Shown: piece after piece, positions 7,681 to 16,274 of the stretch
Position numbering within the stretch: position 1 is the stretch's first letter
Layout of the letters: each line of letters starts with the position of its first letter
DNA from: an uncultured Prochlorococcus sp.
GTDB taxonomy: Bacteria > Cyanobacteriota > Cyanobacteriia > PCC-6307 > Cyanobiaceae
Length of the DNA stretch: 55,546 nucleotides
Reading direction: 5' to 3'
Assembly: GCA_902621675.1 (NCBI GenBank)
Contig: CACNMX010000007.1
Span: 1-55,546, forward strand
Program-made: the position numbers and the translations under genes
The notes under the pieces: model-generated
What the model was told of the DNA's origin: nothing
Databases searched by the model: none
The model's input: the letters and a program-made list of their open reading frames with translations, nothing else

Positions 7681-7956
7681 TTAGCTACCCAATCGATAAT
7701 GTTTTTTAATACTTTTGGTTACTTCCCATTCGCAGTTAAGTCCAGCAGGAAACTCAACTAGATCTCCAGCTTTAATCACGTAAATTTCACCGTTTTGAGT
7801 ACTTATTTTCGCTTGACCTTCAATAATTAAGCAAATTTCCTTATCATCGTAATTCCATTTAAATTTGCTTGGCTCACATTCCCAAATAGGCCAACTTTTT
7901 ATTCCATACTGAATTATTACGCTTGCACTACAGGGGGAAGATATTAGAACTTTCAC
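7681..7956 (-). CDS. small cupin-domain protein (cupin_3 / EutQ-like)
   Basis: A 91-residue single cupin barrel. 'WPIWECEPSKFKWNYDDKEI' followed by CLIIEGQA, then the second cupin motif GDLVEFPAGLNCEW and KKHYRL, match the DUF861/cupin_3 group, which in other bacteria includes EutQ-like and ureidoglycine-hydrolase-related proteins. Metal-binding residues are partly conserved (D..E in the first motif). Enzymatic role unknown. It is probably a small cytosolic metal-binding or sugar-binding protein. The start is the ATG just before KVLISSPCSAS. Confidence 0.8.
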   Translation of the reverse strand: MKVLISSPCSASVIIQYGIKSWPIWECEPSKFKWNYDDKEICLIIEGQAKISTQNGEIYVIKAGDLVEFPAGLNCEWEVTKSIKKHYRLGS

Positions 7957-8075
7957 GAAATAGTTCGGATGTGTTTTTTTATTTTACAAATAAAAGAAAT
8001 ATTTATTTTCAAGAATGTGTATTTCTTTACTGTCTTTTAATTTTTTTCGTTTATTATAAAAAAAATTTTTAGTTT

Positions 8076-8210
8076 ATGGATGAGCTTTCTGTATTGTCAA
8101 TTTCGCTATCTATAGCTTCTCTAGGAATATTTTTTTTATTTTTCTCTTCAAATGATGATGATGACCAAGATGGAGGTAAGTTGATTAAATTATTAGAAAG
8201 AATTAATTAA
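8076..8210 (+). CDS. small membrane protein with DDDDQDGG tail (44 aa)
   Basis: MDELSVLSISLSIASLGIFF, one transmembrane helix (about residues 5-24), then SSNDDDDQDGGKLIKLLERIN. The Asp run ending in DQDGG directly after the helix is the same arrangement as in the 60-residue protein at 6756-6938. After it the two diverge (KLIKLLE against MLIPAY, both hydrophobic). Too short for automatic callers. Its reality is supported by this motif match. Function unknown. Confidence 0.6.
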   Translation: MDELSVLSISLSIASLGIFFLFFSSNDDDDQDGGKLIKLLERIN

Positions 8211-8406
8211 TTCTAAGTAAATAAAACATTTAATAGAGATTTATAACCTATAAAGCCTGCATAAATGCAGCTAAAAAAAATAACATATACTTCCAATGTT
8301 CCGAGCCTTTTTTTCTTTAATGTTTTCATTTTATTGAGTGTTTATAGATTAATTTTATTTAATTTGATTTTTATTAACATGAGTATTTTTTACATTAACT
8401 CAGAGA

Positions 8407-9279
8407 TTAAAGAATTATTAACGTCAAGCCAAAAAATAAAAAACAAGTAAAAAATATTATTTTTTTGGTAATTTCTCTTTCCTCATTCCTAGCAAAAAAT
8501 AACGAAATTACTGGAGATGTGCTTAATAAAGCCCATCCTACTCCTATGGGAAGGGTTTTAAACACAACTTGTTGTAGAAATATTCCTATATTCGTTCCAA
8601 GAAGTATTGAAATAAAAAATCTTTTTTGTTGTTTTTTGTCCATGTTTTTTAAGAAAAAATTAATCTTAAATCCTTTTAGACTAATCAAAAAAATTATTGC
8701 ACCTAATAATCTTATTTCAGTTGTAAGGAAAGGAGATAAATTGCTTTGAAGGAAAACCATTCTTGATAAAAGACCTCCAAGAACAGCACATAAAACTGAT
8801 AAAAAAGGAAAAGCAAAAATCTTAAAGTTATTTTTTTCTGAGAAAGAGGAGTTTTCCTCTTTAAAATCGTTACCTTTTCTGAGAATTATGAATAGCGAAA
8901 TCGTTACTATAATTATTCCAACCCATGATTTAGTTGTTAAATTTTCATTAATAAAAAATTCCCCTGACAAAGCTGCCATTAACGGAGAAAGAGTTTCTAT
9001 TGATAAAGTTTTTCTTGTGCCAATTGTTTGTAGTGACTTTAAATAGAAAGTATCACCTAAACCAATACCTATCATTCCACTAATTAGTAGTATATATATG
9101 TTTTTTAATGCAGTTGTAGAACTTAGATTGATAAAAGCAGGTATAAAAATTAAAAAAGCTATTATATTTTTTGTTAAATTAATATCTATTGATTTATATT
9201 TTTGAGTTTGCGCGCGCCAAATAAAGCACGCATATGTCCAAGATGTAGCAGCTCCAACAGCAGAAAGGATTCCAATCAA
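8407..9279 (-). CDS. EamA/DMT-family transporter (10 TM)
   Basis: A 290-residue hydrophobic protein with about ten transmembrane helices in two repeats (each EamA unit about 140 residues). GLGDTFYLKSLQTIGTRKTL, then LSPLMAALSGEFFINENLT in repeat 1, and LLGTNIGIFLQQVVFKTLPI with STSPVISLFF in repeat 2, are typical for the drug/metabolite transporter superfamily. Such proteins export or import small metabolites. The substrate here is unknown. The ATG at 9279 gives the full first helix. Confidence 0.85.
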   Translation of the reverse strand: MIGILSAVGAATSWTYACFIWRAQTQKYKSIDINLTKNIIAFLIFIPAFINLSSTTALKNIYILLISGMIGIGLGDTFYLKSLQTIGTRKTLSIETLSPLMAALSGEFFINENLTTKSWVGIIIVTISLFIILRKGNDFKEENSSFSEKNNFKIFAFPFLSVLCAVLGGLLSRMVFLQSNLSPFLTTEIRLLGAIIFLISLKGFKINFFLKNMDKKQQKRFFISILLGTNIGIFLQQVVFKTLPIGVGWALLSTSPVISLFFARNEEREITKKIIFFTCFLFFGLTLIIL

Positions 9280-9300
9280 AACGAATAATTTTTAAAAATT

Positions 9301-9399
9301 TTATTTCATAAATTGAGTAAATGCTAAAAAGAATACATAAATAAGAATCAAAATTCCCGGTAAGTACTGAATTAGTGATTTGAAATTATTTTTTTTCAT
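9301..9399 (-). CDS. very small membrane peptide (32 aa)
   Basis: A 32-residue frame, MKKNNFKSLIQYLPGILILI then YVFFLAFTQFMK: a basic N-terminus and one transmembrane helix. It lies between the EamA gene and the small membrane protein at 9417-9605 on the same strand, within a few dozen bases of each. It could be a real small membrane peptide or an AT-rich chance frame. Confidence 0.4.
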   Translation of the reverse strand: MKKNNFKSLIQYLPGILILIYVFFLAFTQFMK

Positions 9400-9416
9400 A
9401 TTTTAAAAAATTTATT

Positions 9417-9605
9417 TTAAACAGTTTTTTTATTAGTAGGGTACAAACTCTCTAACTTCTTTCTTCTTTGAACTTTCGCATTAATCCTTTCTTCTTTTTC
9501 TTTTTTCTTGATCTCATCATTTATCTTATTTTGTCTATATCCAAACCAAAGTAGAACCCAAATAACAGAAGTTATTAAAAGAAGAGCAGTATATTGTCCA
9601 GTCAT
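9417..9605 (-). CDS. single-pass membrane protein with basic coiled-coil tail (62 aa)
   Basis: I start at the internal ATG (MTGQYTALLLITSVIWVLLW), because a GAGG lies about 11 bases upstream. An earlier ATG at 9653 would add 16 residues. One helix (about residues 5-24) is followed by a strongly charged helix KINDEIKKKEKEERINAKVQ and a short end YPTNKKTV. The layout resembles the 72-residue protein at 4820-5038. Function not known. Confidence 0.65.
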   Translation of the reverse strand: MTGQYTALLLITSVIWVLLWFGYRQNKINDEIKKKEKEERINAKVQRRKKLESLYPTNKKTV

Positions 9606-9802
9606 AGGAAAACTGGCCTCAGAATATTTAACGTAAGAAAAAATTAGACTCATTTAATAAAGTTAAAGCATAAAAATAATGATTGCGTTGATTTCTTTTA
9701 GAAATTTAAAAATTAATTAATTGCAGCTATTTATTATGTAGTTTTGTAGTTTTTGGAGTAATTTTTCTTTATAACTCCTTGCTATTATTAGATTGAAGCA
9801 TA

Positions 9803-11050
9803 TTGAATAATAAGTTTTTGGAACCTTTTGATTTAGCAGTTATAGGAGGAGGTGCAGCTGGTTTTATGACAGCAATTACTGCTGCTGAAAATGGAGTAAA
9901 AAGAATAATAATTCTTGAAGGCACTTCAAAACTTATGGAGAAAGTAAGGATTAGTGGAGGTGGAAGATGTAACGTCACTAATGCGACATGGATACCGAAT
10001 GAACTAGTTGATAATTACCCCAGAGGTGGAATTCAGCTCTTGGAATCATTTAATCGTTTTGCAGCTGGAGATGTATATGATTGGTTTGAGAAAAAAGGGT
10101 TAAAATTAAAAATTGAGGAAGATCTAAGAGTATTCCCAGTGTCTAATTCTTCTTCAGATGTTATTGATTGTTTGAGAAAAAGTGCTTTATCAAAAAACGT
10201 AGAAATATTAACAAAATTTTTTGTAAAAGAAATTTCAAAAACCCCAGATAACATATTCAATATTTTTAGTCTTAAAAAAGCAAAGGTAATTTCAAAAAAT
10301 ATTGCTCTTTCAACTGGAGGCAATCCAAGCGGATATAAATTAGCTCAAAATCTTGGACATAACATTGTTAAACCTGTACCATCGCTTTTTACTTTTTCAA
10401 CAAAAGAACCAAATTTGGGTGAATGTAGTGGGGTATCGATAAAGGGCATAGATATAGAAATTAAATTAAACAATAAGAATTTTCAAAATAGAGGCGATTT
10501 ACTAATAACTCATTGGGGTTTTAGTGGCCCAGCAGTATTAAAACTTTCATCCATTGCAGCAAGGGAACTTTATAGCCAAAAATATAAATTTAACCTAATC
10601 ATTAAATGGTCTTCTTTAAGTTATGAGGACTTAAAAGAAAAAATTAATTATTTAAGATTAAATAAAGGCAAAGTAAATCTAATTAATAGTAGACCTGTTC
10701 CACTATTAACAAAAAGATTATGGATTTTTTTATTAAAGAAAATAGGTATTGATAAAGAAAAAAAGTGGGCTGATTTACTGGCGGATGAAAGGGAGAAAAT
10801 GATAAATATTCTAATGAGGGATAAATATATAATTTCGGGCAAAGGTCCATTTGGAGAGGAATTTGTTACTTCCGGAGGTGTAAAAATTAATGAGGTTAAT
10901 TTTAAAAGTATGGAGAGCTTAATTTGTCCAGGGTTATTTTTTTCTGGAGAAGTTTTGGATGTTGATGGGATCACAGGTGGATTTAATTTTCAACATTGTT
11001 GGACAAGTGGATGGATCGCTGGAACGGCAGTCTCAAAGTTAAATCATTAA
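9803..11050 (+). CDS. HI0933-like (YhiN/BaiN-type) FAD-dependent flavoprotein
   Basis: A 415-residue flavoprotein. The N-terminal Rossmann FAD fingerprint LAVIGGGAAGFMTAITAAEN and the family motif VRISGGGRCNVTNA (about residues 48-61) are diagnostic of the HI0933 family. Near the C-terminus 'TSGGVKINEVN' and 'GLFFSGEVLDVDGITGGFNF' form the second FAD-contact region. Known members are NAD(P)H-linked reductases of poorly defined substrate. No ATG is available before an in-frame stop at 9794-9796, so the TTG at 9803 is the probable start. Cytosolic. Confidence 0.88.
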   Translation: MNNKFLEPFDLAVIGGGAAGFMTAITAAENGVKRIIILEGTSKLMEKVRISGGGRCNVTNATWIPNELVDNYPRGGIQLLESFNRFAAGDVYDWFEKKGLKLKIEEDLRVFPVSNSSSDVIDCLRKSALSKNVEILTKFFVKEISKTPDNIFNIFSLKKAKVISKNIALSTGGNPSGYKLAQNLGHNIVKPVPSLFTFSTKEPNLGECSGVSIKGIDIEIKLNNKNFQNRGDLLITHWGFSGPAVLKLSSIAARELYSQKYKFNLIIKWSSLSYEDLKEKINYLRLNKGKVNLINSRPVPLLTKRLWIFLLKKIGIDKEKKWADLLADEREKMINILMRDKYIISGKGPFGEEFVTSGGVKINEVNFKSMESLICPGLFFSGEVLDVDGITGGFNFQHCWTSGWIAGTAVSKLNH

Positions 11051-11052
11051 AT

Positions 11053-11097
11053 AATAAATTAATAAGTAATAAATCAATAAGTAACAAATTAATAAGT
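11053..11097. repeat. three tandem 15-bp repeats after the flavoprotein gene
   Basis: Three head-to-tail copies of 15 bases: AATAAATTAATAAGT (11053-11067), AATAAATCAATAAGT (11068-11082), AACAAATTAATAAGT (11083-11097), each differing by at most one or two bases. They begin just past the TAA of the flavoprotein gene. A slippage-generated minisatellite is the simplest reading, and no regulatory role is evident. Confidence 0.85.
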
Positions 11098-11181
11098 TTA
11101 TCTTTTTTTTATTAAGTATTAGACGGAAAAAGTTTTTTGAAGAAACTTTAATTTTAAAGTTTTTATTATTGGTGAAGATTA

Positions 11182-11931
11182 ATGCAGAATCTTGTATCAA
11201 AAAAAGAAGAAGAGGAAAGAAGATTAAAAGCTTTAGCAGAATATAGGATTTTGGGAACCAAGCCAGAATCGTGTTATGACGATATTACAAAAATTGCTGC
11301 TACAACTTGTAATGTGCCTATTTCTTTAATGACTTTGGTAGACAAAGATAAACAATGGTTTAAATCCAAAATAGGACTTCAAATATCAGAAACTAGAAGA
11401 GATTGGTCTTTTTGTACCCATGCAATAAAAGAAAATAGTCCATTAATTATTCATGATGCTTTCCAAGATGAAAGATTTATAAATAATCCATTGGTAACAG
11501 GAGACCCCAAGATTCGTTTTTATGCAGGTTTTCCCCTTAGAAATAGTGATGGTAATAAACTTGGAACTCTTTGTGTAATAGATAGAAAGCCAGGAAATCT
11601 AACTACACAACAATTCAATATTATGGAATTATTATCCAAGCAAATAGTTTCATTTTTAGAGCTTAGAAAAAAGTCATTGAACTTACTAGATGCATTGTCT
11701 AACTTGCACAAACAGGAAGGTATTTTATCTGTTTGTTCATATTGCAGAGAAGTGAAAAATAAGGAGGGCGATTGGATGCATTTAGAAAAATATCTTTCGA
11801 AAATTAGTGATATTAGATTCAGTCATGGGGTTTGTGATAATTGTATGGAAAAACATTTCCCAGATGTAATAGAAGTATGGAATAAAAAGGATTTTTTTGA
11901 AGATGGTCAGAAAAGGTATTTAGAGTCTTAG
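11182..11931 (+). CDS. GAF-domain protein with C-terminal CX2C...CX2C motif
   Basis: A 249-residue soluble protein. Residues about 20-165 form a GAF domain: MTLVDKDKQWFKSKIGLQIS, then RRDWSFCTHAI, VTGDPKIRFYAGFPL and LGTLCVIDRKP. After a helix the C-terminal part has CSYC (C185, C188) and CDNC (C218, C221), with the intervening GDWMHLEKYL and RFSHGVC. This extension is known on many bacterial GAF/PAS signalling proteins and probably binds zinc. No output domain such as kinase or cyclase is present. A free-standing sensor is likely, ligand unknown. Confidence 0.85.
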   Translation: MQNLVSKKEEEERRLKALAEYRILGTKPESCYDDITKIAATTCNVPISLMTLVDKDKQWFKSKIGLQISETRRDWSFCTHAIKENSPLIIHDAFQDERFINNPLVTGDPKIRFYAGFPLRNSDGNKLGTLCVIDRKPGNLTTQQFNIMELLSKQIVSFLELRKKSLNLLDALSNLHKQEGILSVCSYCREVKNKEGDWMHLEKYLSKISDIRFSHGVCDNCMEKHFPDVIEVWNKKDFFEDGQKRYLES

Positions 11932-12017
11932 ATTTAATACCTTGCTTTTAATTAATTAATTTATTTCTAAACAAATTCTTCATTTGGTGGTTAGGATTGT
12001 ATAAATTTGACTTGAAC

Positions 12018-12503
12018 ATGTTATTAGGAACTTTATTAACAGGTGAAATTGCTAAAAGTGCATTAGTAGCATATGTTCATTATTTAGGAATTATTTTATG
12101 TTTCGGTTCTCTTTTGTTTGAAAGATTGACTCTCAAAGTTGGTCTTAATAGAAATGAGACGATCTCAATGATAATTGCAGATGTGGTTTATGGTTTGGCA
12201 GGAGTTGCAATATTAGTTACTGGAATTTTGCGCGTTAAGTATTTTGGTCAAGGAGGTGATTTCTATACAGGTAACCCTGTGTTTTGGATAAAGGTTTCTC
12301 TTTACATTCTGGTGGGATTACTTTCTTTATACCCAACAACAACATATATCTTATGGGCTATTCCATTAAGTAAGAATAAATTACCTGAAATATCCGAGAA
12401 TCTAGTTAAGAGGTTCAGACTCATCATTACTACTGAATTAGTAGGCTTTGCCACAATACCATTGTTTGCCACTCTTATGGCTAGAGGTGTAGGTTTAGGT
12501 TGA
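12018..12503 (+). CDS. DUF2214 membrane protein
   Basis: An about 161-residue membrane protein with four helices. 'ALVAYVHYLGIILCFGSLLF' near the N-terminus, GLAGVAILVTGILRVKYFGQ and FWIKVSLYILVGLLSLYPT are typical of DUF2214, found in cyanobacteria and some proteobacteria and of unknown function. I place the start at the ATG at 12018. A TTG at 11997 would add seven residues. Its stop overlaps the TTG start of the next gene. Confidence 0.8.
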   Translation: MLLGTLLTGEIAKSALVAYVHYLGIILCFGSLLFERLTLKVGLNRNETISMIIADVVYGLAGVAILVTGILRVKYFGQGGDFYTGNPVFWIKVSLYILVGLLSLYPTTTYILWAIPLSKNKLPEISENLVKRFRLIITTELVGFATIPLFATLMARGVGLG

Positions 12504-13042
12504 AAAATTTATTTCTAGAAAGAAATTGTTTAATAAGTGCTAACAAACTATATAGATGGAGTTTAAGTTATAAGATTTCTAAATCTACAAAGGAAATTAT
12601 TTTTATTGGTTTAAATCCCTCACTATCGGATGAATTTTTCTTAGATAATACAACAAAAAAGATAATCAAAATTTCGAAAAACAATAATTACGGCAAAGTA
12701 AAATTAATAAATCTATTTGCTCTTATTTCAAGCAAACCAGAAAAACTTTTTAAACATAAAAACCCTGTGGGTTATCGAAACAATAATCATATTTATAAAA
12801 ACTTAAAACACTGGTCTGAAAATAAAAATTGTGATTTATGGTTAGGTTGGGGTAATAAAGGAAAATTTCTAAATAGAAATAAAAGAATATCAAAAAAAAT
12901 AATGCAATATAACTCAATCAGAAAAAATAATTTTGATAATCCTTTGGGACCGCTTTTAATTAAGAAAACAATCAAAGATAATCCAATACATCCTCTATAC
13001 TGTTCTGATAATTCCATTCTCAAAGCTGTAAGAACGATTTGA
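12500..13042 (+). CDS. DUF1643 family protein
   Basis: A 180-residue protein starting at a TTG that overlaps the preceding stop (GGTTGA). Family features: RYRW-like LYRWSLSY, IFIGLNPSLSDE, then KLINLFALISSKPEKL and CDLWLGWGNKG, ending PIHPLY. DUF1643 is widespread and without known biochemical role. Basic, Asn/Lys-rich and soluble. Translational coupling with the DUF2214 gene is likely. Confidence 0.8.
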   Translation: MKNLFLERNCLISANKLYRWSLSYKISKSTKEIIFIGLNPSLSDEFFLDNTTKKIIKISKNNNYGKVKLINLFALISSKPEKLFKHKNPVGYRNNNHIYKNLKHWSENKNCDLWLGWGNKGKFLNRNKRISKKIMQYNSIRKNNFDNPLGPLLIKKTIKDNPIHPLYCSDNSILKAVRTI

Positions 13043-13107
13043 TACCAAGGTTTAAGAAGCGATTAATTTAAACTTATGTTAAAATAGAGTTAAGAACGGG
13101 TTAAATT

Positions 13108-13236
13108 ATGAGTAACACAAAGCAACTGCAAAAACTTAAAAACTTAAATGTAAAAGCAGAAAAATGCCTTACAAGAGACGAAGCACAAAAAATATTGATA
13201 AAGGCTAATAAAGCTCAGAGTAAAATAAATTTTTAA
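13108..13236 (+). CDS. small basic hypothetical protein (42 aa)
   Basis: A 42-residue ATG frame: MSNTKQLQKLKNLNVKAEKC then LTRDEAQKILIKANKAQSK. Helical and basic; TRDEAQKIL and KANKAQSK look like a short helical hairpin. It lies between the DUF1643 and pirin genes on the same strand, with its own gap of about 65 bases upstream. Not recognised. Confidence 0.6.
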   Translation: MSNTKQLQKLKNLNVKAEKCLTRDEAQKILIKANKAQSKINF

Positions 13237-13330
13237 ATTTAATATTTGCTTTTTTTTAGGAATAATTTATCAAAAAATTTTACAAATATTTTTCTAATTA
13301 TTTAGAATTTTTTTATTCTATTTAATTTTG

Positions 13331-14062
13331 ATGGTTTTTAACATTATTAAAATAAGAAAATCCGATGATAGATTTTTATCAAGAAGAGATTGGCTGCATT
13401 CAATGCATTCATTTTCTTTCGCAGAGCATAGTGATCCAAAATGGGATAATTTTGGGAAAATTAGAGTTATAAACGAAGATATTATTTCTCCTAATGCAGG
13501 ATTTAATACACATTCTCATGCAAATATGGAAATTATTACTGTCGTAACAAAAGGAGCAATAACTCATAGAGACTCGTTAAACAATCTTGGAAAAATTCAC
13601 AAAGATGAAGTACAAGTTATGTCTGCAGGTACTGGAATCTCTCATAGCGAGAAGAATGAAGAAAATGAGAACTGTAAGTTGTTACAGATTTGGATATACC
13701 CTCAAAAAGAAAATATTAAACCTCGATATGATCAAATTTCATTAACTGAAAAGTTGTGGGACAATCTTATTTTTAATTACAAAGACGGTAAAAATAATAA
13801 ACTTTTTCTAAATCAAAGTATCTCTTTATGGCGTTGTAAATATAAGCCAATTAAAGAAAAAAAATTGCCATTAGAAATCGATAAATATAATTGGATACAA
13901 ATAATAGAAGGTAATCTTTTATTAAAAAGTAAAGACTCTAATTCAAATCTATTTCTCAAATCTGGAGATGGCTTGGGTTTTGAAGTTAATGATTATGATG
14001 ATGTTTCTATAGATACTGAAAAAAACTTAGATTTTCTCTTATTTTCGATGCCTTCCTTATAA
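13331..14062 (+). CDS. pirin family protein (YhaK/YhhW-like bicupin)
   Basis: A 243-residue bicupin. The N-terminal pirin motif includes WLHSMHSFSFAEHSDP and the metal ligands in FNTHSHANMEIITVV (H..H.....E) plus GTGISHSEKNE, so the Fe-binding set is intact. Short pirins such as YhhW can oxidise quercetin in vitro. The cellular role is uncertain. ATG at 13331 is preferred over the TTG immediately before it. Confidence 0.88.
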   Translation: MVFNIIKIRKSDDRFLSRRDWLHSMHSFSFAEHSDPKWDNFGKIRVINEDIISPNAGFNTHSHANMEIITVVTKGAITHRDSLNNLGKIHKDEVQVMSAGTGISHSEKNEENENCKLLQIWIYPQKENIKPRYDQISLTEKLWDNLIFNYKDGKNNKLFLNQSISLWRCKYKPIKEKKLPLEIDKYNWIQIIEGNLLLKSKDSNSNLFLKSGDGLGFEVNDYDDVSIDTEKNLDFLLFSMPSL

Positions 14063-14075
14063 TTTATCTGTTATT

Positions 14076-14390
14076 TTACCCATCAATTCCTTTATTAAAT
14101 GCATTTAAGGCTTGCAAAGCCATATTAAGGTGAACTTCCATAGCACCAAGTGCAATTAGAGAATTTGGTGATTTATCTTTTAGTAAATTCTCTTTTCTTT
14201 TTGATAACTCATTAACTACCTTCTTAGTTGAAGCTTCCCAATTATTGATTAACTCTTCAAATTCTCTTTTTTCAGGGCTTTCTATTTCTGCTAATTCATC
14301 AGAAAAATGAGAATCTTTTTGTGCTTTAAGCATCAAGTAACTTAATTTTTTATGACTTATTGCTTGAGGTAAATTGTTAGATTCACTCAT
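14076..14390 (-). CDS. small conserved hypothetical, helical (104 aa)
   Basis: Acidic, helical soluble protein: MSESNNLPQAISHKKLSYLM, KDSHFSDELAEIESPEKREF, a central NNWEASTKKVVNELSKRKEN, and a C-terminal SLIALGAMEVHLNMALQALN. No motif allows a function. It converges with the pirin gene and lies downstream of murD on the same strand. Confidence 0.65.
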   Translation of the reverse strand: MSESNNLPQAISHKKLSYLMLKAQKDSHFSDELAEIESPEKREFEELINNWEASTKKVVNELSKRKENLLKDKSPNSLIALGAMEVHLNMALQALNAFNKGIDG

Positions 14391-14503
14391 TGCTAGTAGT
14401 TAATTTATAGTCAAAATCTAACTAATTAAGTGAATATTTGCTAGAGGGTAAACGGTTGTGATGACCGACCTGAAAATTACGAAATGATACTTGAACAAAA
14501 AAT

Positions 14504-15907
14504 TCATTTATTAACCTTTAATTTTTCACTTATTAGTTTCTTGAAATAATCTCCACGCTCTTCATAATTTTTAAATTGATCAAAACTAGAGCATGAAGGT
14601 GAGAATAATAATGTTCCTACTCTATTATTTTGTAAATAATGAAAAACAAAATTTAAAAGCTCTTTTAGTTCTGAAAATTCAAAAATATTTTTTTTAAATC
14701 CTTCATTAATAAGCGCCATTTTTAGGACTTTTGAGCTTTCTCCAAAAAGGAAAACACATTTAACTTTTTTCTTTAAAACTTTTATCCACTCACTATATTC
14801 ATTACCTTTTAATCTACCCCCAGCAATGATTATTATTTGACCTTCAATTGAACTTATTCCCGCAATAGATGAGTCAAAATTTGTAGCTTTACTATCATTA
14901 ATGATTTCCAGATCATTATTTTTATAAATTGTTTCCATCCTATGGGGTAATTGTTTGTAATTAGATAATGAATCTTTAATCTTCTTGCCAGATAATCCAA
15001 CTTTTCTTGCTGCTGCAATTACCAATAAAAGATTTTGAAGATTATGCATTCCTTTTAAAGAAAAATGTTCAAGTTTGAATAATTTCTTCCCTCTCTCAAC
15101 AATGTATGATTGATCATCTATCCAATAATCGCAATGAATAAAATTTGATTTATCGAAACTAGTTGTTATCCAAACCCCTCTTGATAGCGAACTGTAGTGA
15201 ATTCTTAGGTTTTTATCGTCGTAATTATAAATTCTAAAATCAGATTTTTCTAACAAGCTCTTTTTTATGTTGAAATAGTTTTCAAGTGTTTTATGTCTTT
15301 CAAGATGATCTTCTGTGAAGGTTGTCCATATTCCAATATTAGGTTTTACTTCTGGAGATATTTCTATTTGATAACTACTTAATTCAGCTACAACCCAATC
15401 AATTTTTTCATGTTTTTTGGAGTGAGCATATTTACATAAAGGTGTACCAATATTTCCAGCAAAAGGAGCATATAATCCAGTATCGCAGAGTATATGGCTT
15501 AGTAGATGAGTAACAGTAGTCTTGCCATTAGTTCCAGTAATACCTATCCAATTTGTGTCTTTTAAATTTTCCCATGCAACATTAATTTCTCCAATTACTT
15601 TAATTCCCTTTTTTTTTAATTCAATAATAGTTATGTGGTCATAAGGTATGGATGGACTTACAACAACAGATTCGATCTCTTTCACAAAAGGTTGAATTTC
15701 TTCAAATACAAATTCTTTATTTAGAGAAACTATAATATTAAGCTCTTCTAATGCTGTTTTTCTTTCTAAGAATTCTATCCCATTTTTACTTTCCCAAACA
15801 ATTACTCTCTTATTGATGCTTCTCAAATACTTGGCAGCCCAAAATCCAGATTTACCTAATCCAATTACAAGATTAATATTTCTTTTACTTGAATGATTAT
15901 CTATCAT
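14504..15907 (-). CDS. murD: UDP-N-acetylmuramoyl-L-alanine--D-glutamate ligase
   Basis: A 467-residue Mur ligase adding D-Glu to UDP-MurNAc-L-Ala in peptidoglycan synthesis. Nucleotide-binding Rossmann domain first ([19 protein letters not shown]), then the central ATPase domain with P-loop [26 protein letters not shown] and [20 protein letters not shown] (carbamylated Lys/His region), then a C-terminal domain with [18 protein letters not shown] use the ATG at 15907 ([10 protein letters not shown]). The frame extends 16 residues further to 15955, but those are low-complexity. Length fits MurD. Confidence 0.92.
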   Translation of the reverse strand: MIDNHSSKRNINLVIGLGKSGFWAAKYLRSINKRVIVWESKNGIEFLERKTALEELNIIVSLNKEFVFEEIQPFVKEIESVVVSPSIPYDHITIIELKKKGIKVIGEINVAWENLKDTNWIGITGTNGKTTVTHLLSHILCDTGLYAPFAGNIGTPLCKYAHSKKHEKIDWVVAELSSYQIEISPEVKPNIGIWTTFTEDHLERHKTLENYFNIKKSLLEKSDFRIYNYDDKNLRIHYSSLSRGVWITTSFDKSNFIHCDYWIDDQSYIVERGKKLFKLEHFSLKGMHNLQNLLLVIAAARKVGLSGKKIKDSLSNYKQLPHRMETIYKNNDLEIINDSKATNFDSSIAGISSIEGQIIIIAGGRLKGNEYSEWIKVLKKKVKCVFLFGESSKVLKMALINEGFKKNIFEFSELKELLNFVFHYLQNNRVGTLLFSPSCSSFDQFKNYEERGDYFKKLISEKLKVNK

Positions 15908-16007
15908 TAAATTTATAATTGCATTTATATTAATTGTGTTTAAGGGGTAATTCAATCATGAGATTTTTCTTCAGTATTTATAGTATTCGCCCAAGAAAAG
16001 TTAATTA

Positions 16008-16274
16008 ATGGAAGATAATACTGCAAAATATTGGTTCTCTTGGTTTTATGAAAAGTGGGAGAAAAATGCTCCAGGTGAATTAATTGAAAAGGGTTTAACT
16101 CCATCTCAGATTGCTGAGCGCTTTGTTAATGAAAACCATGATAGTTTTATTCAATTGTCAAAAAAAATTGATGAAAAAAATTATGATGCCTTAATAGAAT
16201 TTATGAAACTCTCAGAGAGTGAATTACATATCTTGAAGTATTTTCTAAAGTTAGTAAAAATGAAAAATTTATAA
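16008..16274 (+). CDS. small conserved protein, paralogue of 5246-5572 (88 aa)
   Basis: 88 residues, soluble: MEDNTAKYWFSWFYEKWEKN, then GLTPSQIAERFVNENHDSF, DEKNYDALIEFMKLSESELH and ILKYFLKLVKMKNL. Aligns along its length with the 108-residue protein at 5246-5572 (see there) without gaps in the central 40 residues. Divergent from murD, with which it probably shares a promoter region. Function unknown. Confidence 0.75.
   Translation: MEDNTAKYWFSWFYEKWEKNAPGELIEKGLTPSQIAERFVNENHDSFIQLSKKIDEKNYDALIEFMKLSESELHILKYFLKLVKMKNL

Noticed and set aside
8199-8214. Perfect 16-bp palindrome AGAATTAATTAATTCT
   Set aside because: AT-rich palindromes are expected here and it spans the end of a coding frame.
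8265-8450. A 61-codon plus-strand frame rich in Phe/Ile
   Set aside because: Low-complexity AT-rich translation; it overlaps the 3' end of the EamA gene and has no motif.
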